Assembly (NCBI GenBank): GCA_024690635.1
Contig: JAILOW010000069.1
Location: 1 to 43,460 of the forward strand
Direction of reading: 5' to 3'
From: Butyrivibrio sp.
GTDB taxonomy: Bacteria; Bacillota_A; Clostridia; Lachnospirales; Lachnospiraceae
DNA: 43,460 nucleotides
Below, in pieces: positions 36,145 to 43,460 of the stretch (position 1 is its first letter; each line of letters starts with the position of its first letter). Both the position numbers and the translations under genes were made by a program. Under the pieces are notes generated by a model. It saw only the letters and a program-made list of their open reading frames with translations. It was not told the DNA's origin and searched no databases.

Positions 36145-37548
36145 ATGGCTACTATTAAACTTGGATTTGCACCTACAAGGAGAAGCATCTTCAGCGCACC
36201 CGCAGCGGTTGAATATGCGAATCTTACAAGAGAGAAACTTCGAAGCATGGGAGTTGAATTCGTGGATATCGATGATATCTCGGAGGATGGACTTCTTCAT
36301 GATGAAAAGGACAGGCTTCTTATTGAGAAAAAATTCAGAGAGCAGAAGGTTGACGGACTGTTTTTTCCTCACGGCAATTTCGGAACCGAGTATGAGGTGG
36401 CACGTCTGTCAAAGAGCATGAACCTGCCTGTTCTTATCTGGGGACCAAGGGATGAAAGACCCGATGAAAAGGGCATCAGATTAAGAGACAGCCAGTGCGG
36501 AATATTTGCAACAGGTAAGGTCCTTAGAAGATTTAAGGTTCCTTTTACCTATCTTACAAACTGCAACCTTGAGGACGACTCTTTTGAGATCGGAGTTAAG
36601 CAGTTCCTCAGGATCTGCAATGTTGTAAAGACCTTCAGAAGCATCAGGATCCTTCAGATCGGACCAAGACCTTACGATTTCTGGTCAACCATGTGCAATG
36701 AGGGAGAGCTTCTTGAAAAGTTCAATGTGCAGCTTGCTCCTATTCCTCTTCCTGAGCTTACAGCCGCTATGAAGGCAGCAAAGAAAGAGGGCACAAAGGT
36801 TGCTGAAACAGTAAAGTACTGCAGAGAGCATTTTAACATTTCAATAAATGATGAGCAGCTTGAGAACGTTGCTGCACTTAAGGTTGCCATGAGAGACCTT
36901 GCAGACAAGTATGGCTGCACTGCAGGAGCAATTCAGTGTTGGAACGCTCTTCAGGATGAGATCGGCATCATGCCCTGCGCTGCCAACTCACTTCTTAACG
37001 AAGAGGGATTTCCTGTGGTTTGCGAAACTGATATTCACGGTGCCATCACCGCACTTATGGTTGAGGCTGCCGGAATGGATGAGAGCAGATCCTTCTTTGC
37101 AGACTGGACTGTTCGTCATCCCGACAATGACAACGGTGAGCTTTTACAGCACTGCGGACCCTGGCCTTTATCCTGCGCAGGCTGCAAGCCTACTATCGGA
37201 TATCCTCTTGCATTTGATCATCCCGGAGCAGTTGAGGCAGAAGCAAAACACGGACTTCTTACTCTTGCAAGGTTTGACGGTGATGAGGGAGAGTATTCTC
37301 TTTTACTTGGAAATGCAAAGGGAATTGACGGACCTTACACCAAGGGAACATACCTCTGGGTTGAGGTTGAAAACTGGCCAAGACTTGAAGCAAAGATCGT
37401 TGAAGGACCTTACATCCACCACTGCGTTGGTATCCATCAGGATGTTGTGCCGGTTCTCTACGAGGCCTGCAAATATATCGGCGTAAAGCCTGATCTGTAC
37501 GATGATGTGGAGCAGGAAGTTCTGGATAAGATCCACGGAATACTGTAA
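36145..37548 (+). CDS. L-fucose/L-arabinose isomerase-family protein
   Basis: The product (467 aa) belongs to the L-fucose/L-arabinose isomerase superfamily. The metal-site region is visible as ETDIHGA (E294, D296, H298), and a C-terminal HHCVGIH segment also fits. It is shorter than FucI (about 590) and near AraA in length but close to neither. It would convert an aldose to a ketose for the kinase and transketolase encoded next. ATG 36145 is chosen because AAGGAGGA lies at 36131-36138; an upstream TTG is less likely. No fuculose aldolase or ribulose-phosphate epimerase is present, so fucose and arabinose are not obvious substrates. Confidence 0.85.
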   Translation: MATIKLGFAPTRRSIFSAPAAVEYANLTREKLRSMGVEFVDIDDISEDGLLHDEKDRLLIEKKFREQKVDGLFFPHGNFGTEYEVARLSKSMNLPVLIWGPRDERPDEKGIRLRDSQCGIFATGKVLRRFKVPFTYLTNCNLEDDSFEIGVKQFLRICNVVKTFRSIRILQIGPRPYDFWSTMCNEGELLEKFNVQLAPIPLPELTAAMKAAKKEGTKVAETVKYCREHFNISINDEQLENVAALKVAMRDLADKYGCTAGAIQCWNALQDEIGIMPCAANSLLNEEGFPVVCETDIHGAITALMVEAAGMDESRSFFADWTVRHPDNDNGELLQHCGPWPLSCAGCKPTIGYPLAFDHPGAVEAEAKHGLLTLARFDGDEGEYSLLLGNAKGIDGPYTKGTYLWVEVENWPRLEAKIVEGPYIHHCVGIHQDVVPVLYEACKYIGVKPDLYDDVEQEVLDKIHGIL

Positions 37549-37574
37549 CCATCATAAAAATCAAGGGGTGAAAT

Positions 37575-38420
37575 ATGAATAAAGAAAGAGTAAATGAATT
37601 AACGTTAAAAGCCATGGACCTTCGAAAGGTGGTCCTTGAGATGATCATGAAGTCAGGAGGCGGCCATATAGGCGGGGACTTCTCCGTAATGGAGACATTG
37701 GTGACCTTGTATTTTGATGTCATGAACATATCTCCCGAAAACAAAGATGATCCTGACCGCGACTACTTCATTATGAGTAAAGGACATTCCGTTGAGAGCT
37801 ACTACGCAGTTCTGGCGGATAAGGGATTCTTTGATACGGATGAGCTTATAAATACTTTTTCACAGTTTGGCTCAAAATTCATAGGTCATCCAAACAACGA
37901 AATTGACGGTGTTGAGATGAACTCCGGTTCACTGGGACACGGACTTCCCGTATCTGTGGGAATGGCTCTTGCCTGCAGAATGGATAAGAGACCAAGCAGA
38001 GTATATACGGTAATGGGCGACGGCGAGCTTGCTGAAGGCTCAGTATGGGAAGGCTTTATGGCAGCAGGCCATTATAAGCTTGGAAATCTCTGCGCTGTTG
38101 TTGACAGAAACCATCTGCAGATATCGGGAACAACAGAAGAAGTCATGACTCATGAAAACCTTCACAGCCAGGTCCTGAGCTTTGGCTGGAATGTTATCGA
38201 GGCTGACGGAAATAGCATAGAGGAGATGTCAAAGGCTTTTGAAGAGGCAAAGAAAGTTACTGACAGACCCACACTTATAATCGCCAATACCATTAAAGGC
38301 TACGGCGGCGGTGAGGTTATGGAGAACAACGTAAGCTGGCATCACCACGTTCCCAATGAAGAAGAGTATCAAATGATCGTAAAAGCTATAGATGCAAGAA
38401 AGGAGGCTGTGAACAAATGA
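37575..38420 (+). CDS. Transketolase, N-terminal (thiamine diphosphate-binding) subunit
   Basis: The product (281 aa) is the first half of a split transketolase. The thiamine diphosphate/Mg motif starts GDGELAEGSVWEG and ends with DRNHLQ; the early SGGGHIGGDFS also fits. The second half is encoded next with a 4-bp ATGA overlap, so the two are made together. Split transketolases in sugar operons often have special substrates, for example apulose-4-phosphate, rather than acting in the general pentose phosphate pathway. The start has GGGGTG upstream. Confidence 0.93.
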   Translation: MNKERVNELTLKAMDLRKVVLEMIMKSGGGHIGGDFSVMETLVTLYFDVMNISPENKDDPDRDYFIMSKGHSVESYYAVLADKGFFDTDELINTFSQFGSKFIGHPNNEIDGVEMNSGSLGHGLPVSVGMALACRMDKRPSRVYTVMGDGELAEGSVWEGFMAAGHYKLGNLCAVVDRNHLQISGTTEEVMTHENLHSQVLSFGWNVIEADGNSIEEMSKAFEEAKKVTDRPTLIIANTIKGYGGGEVMENNVSWHHHVPNEEEYQMIVKAIDARKEAVNK

Positions 38421-39358
38421 ATAAGATACCTAACAGACAGGCAATATGTGAAGTACTTATGGATCACGCCAAAAACGATAAGGATATCATAGCTCTTTGC
38501 TCAGATTCCAGAGGATCGGCATCCATGACTCCTTTCTTTAAGAACTTCCCGGAGCAGTCCGTGGAAGTTGGTATTGCAGAGCAGAACCTTGTGGGCATTG
38601 CTGCAGGTATGGCTCATTTAGGAAAAAAGGCCTACTGCTTTTCTCCTGCAAGCTTTTTATCAACACGTTCCTACGAGCAGGCAAAGGTTGATGTTGCTTA
38701 TTCAAATACAAACGTAAAACTAATCGGAATAAGCGGAGGCATAAGCTACGGCGAGCTTGGAATGAGCCATCACAGCACTCAGGATATCGCTGCAATGTCT
38801 GCTATTCCAAATATGAGAGTTTACCTTCCAAGTGACAGATTCCAGACTGCCAAGCTTATTGAAGCTCTTTTGACAGATGATAAGCCCGCTTACGTAAGAG
38901 TCGGAAGAAACCCTGTGGAAGACATCTACTCTGAGGAGAACACTCCCTTTGAAATGGACAAAGCCACGGTTTTGAAATTCGGCAAGGCGGCAGAAAAGAA
39001 GGCAGTTATCTTGGCTTGCGGCGAGATGGTAAGACCTTCGATAGAGGCTGCAAAGCTCCTTGAAAACGAGGGCATTGCAGTAACCGTTCTTGACATGTAC
39101 TGTGTAAAGCCTTTTGACAGCGCCACGCTTTTGGAAGCCGTAAAGGACGCAGATCTTGTGGTAACAGTTGAGGAACATGCTCCTTTCGGAGGACTCGGAG
39201 CCGATGTTGCATCGGTGGTTTCAGCAAACAGACCCTGCAGGGTCATTCAGAAAGCCCTTCCCGATGACCATGTGATCACAGGAAAATCAAAGGCGGTTTT
39301 TGACTACTACGGACTTAACGCAGAAGGAATAGCAGCTACTGTAAAGGGGAATCTATGA
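38417..39358 (+). CDS. Transketolase, C-terminal subunit
   Basis: The product (313 aa) contains the pyrimidine-binding and C-terminal domains. The catalytic Glu lies in GIAEQNLVGIAAGMA. It forms the functional enzyme with the N-terminal subunit. Transketolase needs a ketose phosphate with a free C1 hydroxyl, so the adjacent FGGY kinase must phosphorylate at the far end of the sugar. It overlaps both neighbours by 4 bp, so subunits and kinase are translationally coupled. Confidence 0.93.
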   Translation: MNKIPNRQAICEVLMDHAKNDKDIIALCSDSRGSASMTPFFKNFPEQSVEVGIAEQNLVGIAAGMAHLGKKAYCFSPASFLSTRSYEQAKVDVAYSNTNVKLIGISGGISYGELGMSHHSTQDIAAMSAIPNMRVYLPSDRFQTAKLIEALLTDDKPAYVRVGRNPVEDIYSEENTPFEMDKATVLKFGKAAEKKAVILACGEMVRPSIEAAKLLENEGIAVTVLDMYCVKPFDSATLLEAVKDADLVVTVEEHAPFGGLGADVASVVSANRPCRVIQKALPDDHVITGKSKAVFDYYGLNAEGIAATVKGNL

Positions 39359-40833
39359 GCGAGAGTTACGTGATCGGTATCGATCAGAGTACACAGGGAA
39401 CAAAGGCGCTTCTTTTTGATGAAAGCGGAGCGCTTATATGCAGATCCGACCTTCCGCACAGGCAGATAGTAAATGACCTTGGATGGGTCAGCCACGATGC
39501 CGGAGAGATCTATGAAAATGTAATAGGCGCAGTGAAAGATGTTGTTGCAAAAGTGGGCATAGAGCCTCAGCTTATAAAGTGCGTCGGTATCAGCAATCAG
39601 AGAGAAACCAGCGTTATATGGGACAAGGCGACGGGAGAGCCACTTGATAATGCAATCGTATGGCAGTGTGCAAGAGCAGCGGGGATCTGCGAAAGACCTG
39701 AAATAAAGGAAAGAGCGGAGTATATCCTCACCACTACAGGAATAAAGCTTTCACCCTATTTTCCGGCTGCAAAGATCGCATGGCTTTTGGAAAATACCAC
39801 CGGGGCAAAAGAGCTTGCAGATAACAGATCTGTCTGCCACGGAACAGTGGACAGCTATCTGATCTACAGACTTACCGGCGGACAGACCTATGCCACGGAT
39901 TATTCCAATGCATCAAGAACTCAGCTTTTTGATATCTTTAACCTTCGTTGGGATGATGCAATCTGCAGGTTATTTGGCATTGATCCGGAAAATATGCCAG
40001 AGGTAAAAGATTCCGATGCCTTATTTGGCTATACGGATTTTGAAGGCTTTTTATCCGAAAAGATTCCGATCCATGGAGTTATGGGAGACAGCCATGCTGC
40101 GCTGTTTGGACAGGACTGCCTTGAAAACGGCAGAGCAAAAGCTACCTATGGTACAGGCTCTTCAATAATGATGAATATCGGAGATGACCCCATACTTAGC
40201 AGGAACGGCCTTGTAACATCCCTTGCCTGGGGCAGAAGCGGCCATGTTCAATATGTTCTTGAAGGAAATCTCAATTATACGGGAGCTGTTATCACCTGGC
40301 TTAAGGACGATATGAAGCTCATTGACAGTTCGGCTGAGACCGAGGAGCTTGCTAAGATCGCCAATAAGGATGATGAGCTTTATCTTGTTCCCGCCTTTAC
40401 AGGACTTGGAGCTCCCTACTGGAACTTCCACGCCAAGGCAGCTGTTCTTGGAATGGACAGAACCACCGGAAGAGCGGAGTACGCAAGGGCTGCTCTTGAA
40501 TGCATCGCATATCAGATAACGGATATCGTTAAGGCTATGTCTGAGGACTCAGGCGTGGCGCTGTCAGAGCTTAGAGTTGACGGCGGTCCTACCCGCAACG
40601 AATATCTTATGCAGTTTCAGAGCGACATGGCAGGTTGCAGAGTCCTTGTCCCCGATCAGGAAGAGCTGTCTGGCATAGGCGCTGCATACATGTCGGGAAT
40701 AGCTTTGGGAATCTGGGATGAGAGCATTTTATCTCACATGAAGAGAACTGTGCATGAACCCAAAATGAGCAGGGAAAAAGCCGGTATCAAATACGGTGGC
40801 TGGAAAGAAGCTGTAGCCTGCATAAATAAATGA
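39355..40833 (+). CDS. FGGY-family carbohydrate kinase
   Basis: The product (492 aa) is an FGGY kinase. The phosphate-1 motif GIDQSTQGTKAL is at residues 8-19, GISNQRETSVIWD resembles glycerol kinase, and the adenosine-binding GGPTRNEYLMQFQSD is present. Although it looks GlpK-like, the partners (isomerase, split transketolase) indicate a ketose substrate. This gene set matches the transketolase route of D-apiose breakdown, in which D-apulose kinase makes D-apulose-4-phosphate; that assignment is inference. Overlap with the transketolase gene is 4 bp. Confidence 0.88.
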   Translation: MSESYVIGIDQSTQGTKALLFDESGALICRSDLPHRQIVNDLGWVSHDAGEIYENVIGAVKDVVAKVGIEPQLIKCVGISNQRETSVIWDKATGEPLDNAIVWQCARAAGICERPEIKERAEYILTTTGIKLSPYFPAAKIAWLLENTTGAKELADNRSVCHGTVDSYLIYRLTGGQTYATDYSNASRTQLFDIFNLRWDDAICRLFGIDPENMPEVKDSDALFGYTDFEGFLSEKIPIHGVMGDSHAALFGQDCLENGRAKATYGTGSSIMMNIGDDPILSRNGLVTSLAWGRSGHVQYVLEGNLNYTGAVITWLKDDMKLIDSSAETEELAKIANKDDELYLVPAFTGLGAPYWNFHAKAAVLGMDRTTGRAEYARAALECIAYQITDIVKAMSEDSGVALSELRVDGGPTRNEYLMQFQSDMAGCRVLVPDQEELSGIGAAYMSGIALGIWDESILSHMKRTVHEPKMSREKAGIKYGGWKEAVACINK

Positions 40834-40846
40834 CAAGAGGACAATT

Positions 40847-41764
40847 ATGAGATACAACGATTATAAATTTGACGTGCCAAAAGAAAAGATTGTAAGAGTC
40901 ATAGTCGATACAGATGCCAAGAATGAGGCTGACGATCAGTTTGCCATAGTTCAGGCTCTTTTAAGCCCCAGGTTTGAAAACATGGGATTTATCGCAGCTC
41001 ATTACGGGATAGGAAGACATCCAGATTCCATGGAAAGAAGCTATCGTGAGCTTGAAACAATCTTTGACAAGATGGGCTTTGATAAAAAGGGAATGATCTT
41101 TCACGGAGCGGCTACGCCTCTTTCAGATAAGACCACCCCGGTCGAAAGCGAAGGAGCAAGGCTCATCATAGAAGAAGCCATGAAGGATGATGACAGGCCT
41201 TTGTACGTGCTTTTTCTTGGTGCTATTACAGACCTTGCCAGCGCTTATCTTATGGAGCCCCGCATCGCAGGAAGGCTTACCGCCATTTGGATCGGCGGTG
41301 GAAGGTATCCTGAAGGCGGCACGGAGTTTAATCTTGGCAATGATATAAATGCCGCAAATGTGGTATTTGAAAGTAAGCTCGATCTCTGGCAGGTGCCAAA
41401 AAACGTATATGAGATGATGGCCATCTCTCTTGCAGAGATTGAGTACAAGGTGTCTGACTGCGGCGAGATAGGAGAATATCTTTTAAAGCAGCTCGATGAG
41501 CATGCCCACGAAGAAGGCCCCAGAAAGAATTCCTTTAGAACCGGTGAGACCTGGGTACTTGGTGATAATCCCGCAGTGGGGTTACTGCTGTATGAGCACA
41601 GGTTCCTGTTTGAGTATGTACAGGCTCCTCTTATCACAAAAGATATGAACTATGTCCACACAGGACTTAACAGACCCATCAGGGTATACAGGGAGATAGA
41701 CAGCAGGCTTATACTTGATGATCTGTTTGCAAAGCTTGCTTTGTTCAGCAGAAAGAGAAAGTAA
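40847..41764 (+). CDS. Divergent nucleoside hydrolase-fold protein
   Basis: The product (305 aa) has the nucleoside hydrolase (IunH) fold, but the N-terminal calcium motif is altered: residues 21-33 read DTDAKNEADDQFA, where classical enzymes have DTDPGxDD, so the loop is two residues longer. FLGAITDLA and a C-terminal GDNPAVG, the equivalent of the last metal Asp, are kept. Metal binding is thus likely, but the substrate may not be a nucleoside. It is the last gene of the operon, 13 bp after the kinase gene. Release of a pentose from a glycoside or nucleoside for the isomerase/kinase route is possible. Confidence 0.8.
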   Translation: MRYNDYKFDVPKEKIVRVIVDTDAKNEADDQFAIVQALLSPRFENMGFIAAHYGIGRHPDSMERSYRELETIFDKMGFDKKGMIFHGAATPLSDKTTPVESEGARLIIEEAMKDDDRPLYVLFLGAITDLASAYLMEPRIAGRLTAIWIGGGRYPEGGTEFNLGNDINAANVVFESKLDLWQVPKNVYEMMAISLAEIEYKVSDCGEIGEYLLKQLDEHAHEEGPRKNSFRTGETWVLGDNPAVGLLLYEHRFLFEYVQAPLITKDMNYVHTGLNRPIRVYREIDSRLILDDLFAKLALFSRKRK

Positions 41765-41814
41765 AGCCTGACGCATTCCCTTCATGTATACAGTATAATC
41801 AACTTTCCCCCCTA

Positions 41815-41930
41815 AGGCGCTCTATGAATGATTCATAGGGCGCCTCAGACTGTAGACAAAATGGCCTTGAGAGCTATGCTCTCAAGACCATTTTGTCTAC
41901 AGTCTGAAACCACCGGCTAAGCCGGTGGTT
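41815..41930. repeat. Three abutting near-perfect hairpins
   Basis: Hairpin A: 41815-41829 with 41831-41845, 15-bp arms with one wobble and a 1-nt centre. Hairpin B: 41846-41874 with 41878-41906, 28 of 29 bp paired, loop TAT. Hairpin C: AACCACCGGC 41908-41917 with 41921-41930, perfect, loop TAA. They touch one another and have no T-run after them, so they are not a standard terminator, though they may end the long operon. Hairpin ends of IS200/IS605-like elements or a REP-type repeat are possible; no transposase is nearby. Confidence 0.85.
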
Positions 41931-41974
41931 CTGATTCGTGTCTACCCGGCGTTCCTTGCGCAGTATAAAAAACA

Positions 41975-42052
41975 ATCGGAAAATGTGATCGGAAAATGCA
42001 ATCGGAAAATGCAATCGGAAAATGTGATCGGAAAATGTGATCGGAAAATGTG
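41975..42052. repeat. Six tandem copies of a 13-bp repeat
   Basis: Six exact 13-bp units begin at 41975: ATCGGAAAATGTG or ATCGGAAAATGCA in the order GTG, GCA, GCA, GTG, GTG, GTG. Only two positions vary. The array ends eight bases before the first CTGCC dyad. It could be iteron-like protein binding sites or simple slippage; the ORF it makes on the minus strand is an artefact. Confidence 0.95.
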
Positions 42053-42059
42053 ATTTGGC

Positions 42060-42305
42060 CTGCCTGTTTTTAAATTTTCGTGATTTGGGCAGTTTGTTTT
42101 TTGGAGTATCGTCTGCCTATAATGCACTATTTATATATTTAGGCAGTCCACTTTGTCTTAGGTTATCTGCCTATATCTCAAATATCTCAATACAGGCAGT
42201 CTTTTACCACTAAATTCAACTGCCTATATTCAATAAAATCAAATTGTGGCAGACCTATGGCGCAAAATCCCACTGCCGCATTTGGCGAATCTTAGATTGT
42301 GGCAG
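42060..42305. repeat. Array of five CTGCC...GGCAG dyads with 53-54 bp period
   Basis: CTGCC begins at 42060, 42113, 42167, 42220 and 42273; GGCAG begins at 42088, 42142, 42195, 42248 and 42301. Each dyad is 33-34 bp (inner gap 23-24) and the dyads are separated by exactly 20 bp. Three units begin CTGCCTATA. Inner and spacer sequences differ, so this is not a CRISPR array. Each dyad could form a 5-9 bp hairpin with a long loop. A period near five helical turns would place all sites on one DNA face. The function is unknown; the array lies about 150 bp before the next gene. Confidence 0.85.
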
Positions 42306-42456
42306 TCCTTTTCCCAACCCAAAGGCGTCTTGAGCAAATTGTGCTTACTATTTGAGATTTTATAGAAAATTTACTGTAAATTCTAATAAAAATAAACGAT
42401 AATATAAATAGACGCATTTTGCGATGAATAATGCTGAACTTGAAAGGAGAATCATC
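42306..42456 (+). promoter_or_regulatory. AT-rich leader/promoter region of the repeat-protein gene
   Basis: This 150-bp stretch is AT-rich, including TTTACTGTAAATTC and GATAATATAAATAG near 42371-42412, and contains the promoter presumably used by the next gene; no exact -35/-10 pair can be fixed. AAAGGAGA (42443-42450) is a good ribosome binding site for the ATG at 42457. The part of the gap from 41765 to 41814 shows nothing recognisable. Confidence 0.4.
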
Positions 42457-43460
42457 ATGGATGGCATGAGTACTCAGGATATATTGAACGGACAGGATAT
42501 TTCGACAGCGAATGTTGATGATCTTTTGGCAGCGATGGCAGCCGGAGAGCCTACAGCGGCCCCTGAGCCTGCTCCCGAGGCACCAAAGCCAAAGCGCTTA
42601 CGCAAAAAAGCTGAGCCCGAGCCCATCGCAGATATTCCCAATTTAGAGGATATACTTGCTGCAACAAGCGCCGGAGAGGAACCTGTGGTAGCAATGCCCA
42701 CCGAGGCACCTGCAGAGACACATGCGGAGGCAGCGCCTGCATCCGAGATACCCAGTCCCGCTGAGACTGCAGAAGCGGACGCTGTGGCGGCAGCTATGGC
42801 AGCAATGGCAGCAGCGGAGGCAGCACCTGCATCCGAGATACCCGCAGAAGAGCCTGCAACTGAAATGCCCGCAGAGGCACCCGCAGCAGAAGAAGCAGCC
42901 GATGTAGATATGATGGCAATGATGGCAGCTCTTGAGGCCGGTGGAGTAGAAGCTCCCGCAGAAGAGCCTGCACCCGAGATGCCTGTAGAGGAGCCGGTAG
43001 CAGAAATGTCCGCCGAGGCATCTGCAGAGGAAGCTCCTTCAGATATGGATGCAGTAATGGCAGCGATGATGGCGGCAGAGGCAGCACCTGCACCCGAGAT
43101 GCCTGCAGAAGAGCCGGTACTTGAAATGCCTGTAGAAGAGCCTGCACCCGAGCCTGTTCCTGAAGAGGCAGCAGCTGATGTAGATATGATGGCAATGATG
43201 GCAGCCCTTGAGTCCGGCGGAGCAGAAACGCCCGCAGAGGTACCTGCAGAGGAGACTCCTTCAGATATGGATGCCGTAATGGCAGCAATGATGGCAGCAG
43301 AAGTAGCACCTGCATCCGAGATACCCGCAGCTGAGATGCCTGCAGCAGAACCCGCAGCAGAAGAAGCAGCCGATGTAGATATGATGGCAATGATGGCAGC
43401 TCTTGAGGCCGGTGGAGTAGAAGCTCCCGCAGAAGAGCCTGCACCCGAGATGCCTGTAGA
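42457..43460 (+). CDS. Ala/Glu/Pro/Met-rich repeat protein (3' truncated by window)
   Basis: The frame is open from ATG 42457 to the window edge (at least 334 codons). It begins MDGMSTQDILNGQDI and has no signal peptide or membrane segment. A basic patch KPKRLRKKAEP is near residues 46-56. The rest is built of short predicted helices such as DDLLAAMAAGE, DVDMMAMMAALEAGG and DMDAVMAAMMAAE, joined by Pro/Glu/Ala linkers (PAEEPAPEMP type). Bases 42879-42989 are repeated exactly at 43350-43460, a 471-bp (157-codon) in-frame period. I do not recognise the family. The DxDxLLAAM helices recall short peptide motifs in flagellar switch proteins, but this is only a resemblance. Function unknown. Confidence 0.88.
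   Translation, partial: MDGMSTQDILNGQDISTANVDDLLAAMAAGEPTAAPEPAPEAPKPKRLRKKAEPEPIADIPNLEDILAATSAGEEPVVAMPTEAPAETHAEAAPASEIPSPAETAEADAVAAAMAAMAAAEAAPASEIPAEEPATEMPAEAPAAEEAADVDMMAMMAALEAGGVEAPAEEPAPEMPVEEPVAEMSAEASAEEAPSDMDAVMAAMMAAEAAPAPEMPAEEPVLEMPVEEPAPEPVPEEAAADVDMMAMMAALESGGAETPAEVPAEETPSDMDAVMAAMMAAEVAPASEIPAAEMPAAEPAAEEAADVDMMAMMAALEAGGVEAPAEEPAPEMPV

Noticed and set aside
37575..39358. General pentose-phosphate transketolase
   Set aside because: It is possible, but the ATGA coupling with a sugar kinase and position inside a catabolic operon favour a dedicated substrate.
41815..41930. Ordinary rho-independent terminator
   Set aside because: None of the three hairpins is followed by a T-run on either strand, although RNA stabilisation remains possible.
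41942..42127. 61-aa ORF on the minus strand
   Set aside because: It is produced by reading through the 13-bp tandem repeat, has a repetitive sequence and no ribosome binding site.
42060..42305. CRISPR array
   Set aside because: Units are regular, but only five-base ends are conserved; repeats are not identical, spacers are 20 bp, and no cas genes are near.
42794..43444. 216-aa minus-strand ORF rich in Leu/Gln/Pro
   Set aside because: It is the antisense shadow of the Ala/Glu/Pro-rich repeat gene, which has a proper start and ribosome binding site.

Overview
The window looks like chromosomal DNA of an anaerobic plant-polysaccharide-degrading Lachnospiraceae (Butyrivibrio/Pseudobutyrivibrio-like). 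This is inferred from moderate GC, strong AGGAGG-type ribosome binding sites, YesM/YesN two-component regulators, ABC sugar importers without their own ATPase, and cytoplasmic GH78, GH127 and GH13_18 enzymes. The assignment comes from family content, not a database search.

Layout. 1-2858: housekeeping genes (3' end of purF, then purB and metF). 2880-8106: a tightly coupled MoxR ATPase / DUF58 / membrane protein / two VWA proteins / TPR cluster (Bat-like), followed by a cyclophilin (8182-8703). 8704-8953: a noncoding, strongly self-complementary element between convergent genes. 8954-16481: a sugar-uptake locus with two permeases and a lipoprotein binding protein on the minus strand, a LacI regulator, and divergently a P-loop kinase plus a GH13_18 (sucrose-phosphorylase-like) enzyme. 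Two CG-centred palindromes beside the binding-protein promoter look like LacI-family operators. 16448-21220: an AraC regulator divergent from rhaA-rhaD-rhaB, the L-rhamnose pathway. 21293-23845: a YesM-type histidine kinase and YesN-type response regulator.

23992-41764 is a run of 14 same-strand genes with gaps of 1-83 bp or short overlaps, read here as one operon of about 17.8 kb. It encodes an importer, three signal-less glycosidases (MGH1-like, GH127, GH78), an acid-sugar module (Asp/Glu-racemase-fold protein, BKACE/DUF849, DUF1537 kinase), an isomerase / FGGY kinase / split-transketolase module, and a divergent nucleoside-hydrolase-fold protein. The inferred logic is that rhamnose-containing plant oligosaccharides are imported intact and cut in the cytoplasm. 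Rhamnose would go to RhaADB, a branched or rare ketose (D-apulose is the best candidate) to the transketolase branch, and an acidic sugar to the kinase/BKACE branch. Rhamnogalacturonan-II-type side chains or apiosyl/rhamnosyl glycosides would fit, but this is a hypothesis.

41765-42456 is noncoding and unusual. It holds three abutting near-perfect hairpins, six copies of a 13-bp repeat, then five CTGCC...GGCAG dyads on a strict 53-54 bp period. It is followed by an Ala/Glu/Pro/Met-rich repeat protein that runs off the right edge and carries an exact 111-nt in-frame duplication. The dyad array and the uncharacterised catabolic modules of the long operon are the strongest leads.
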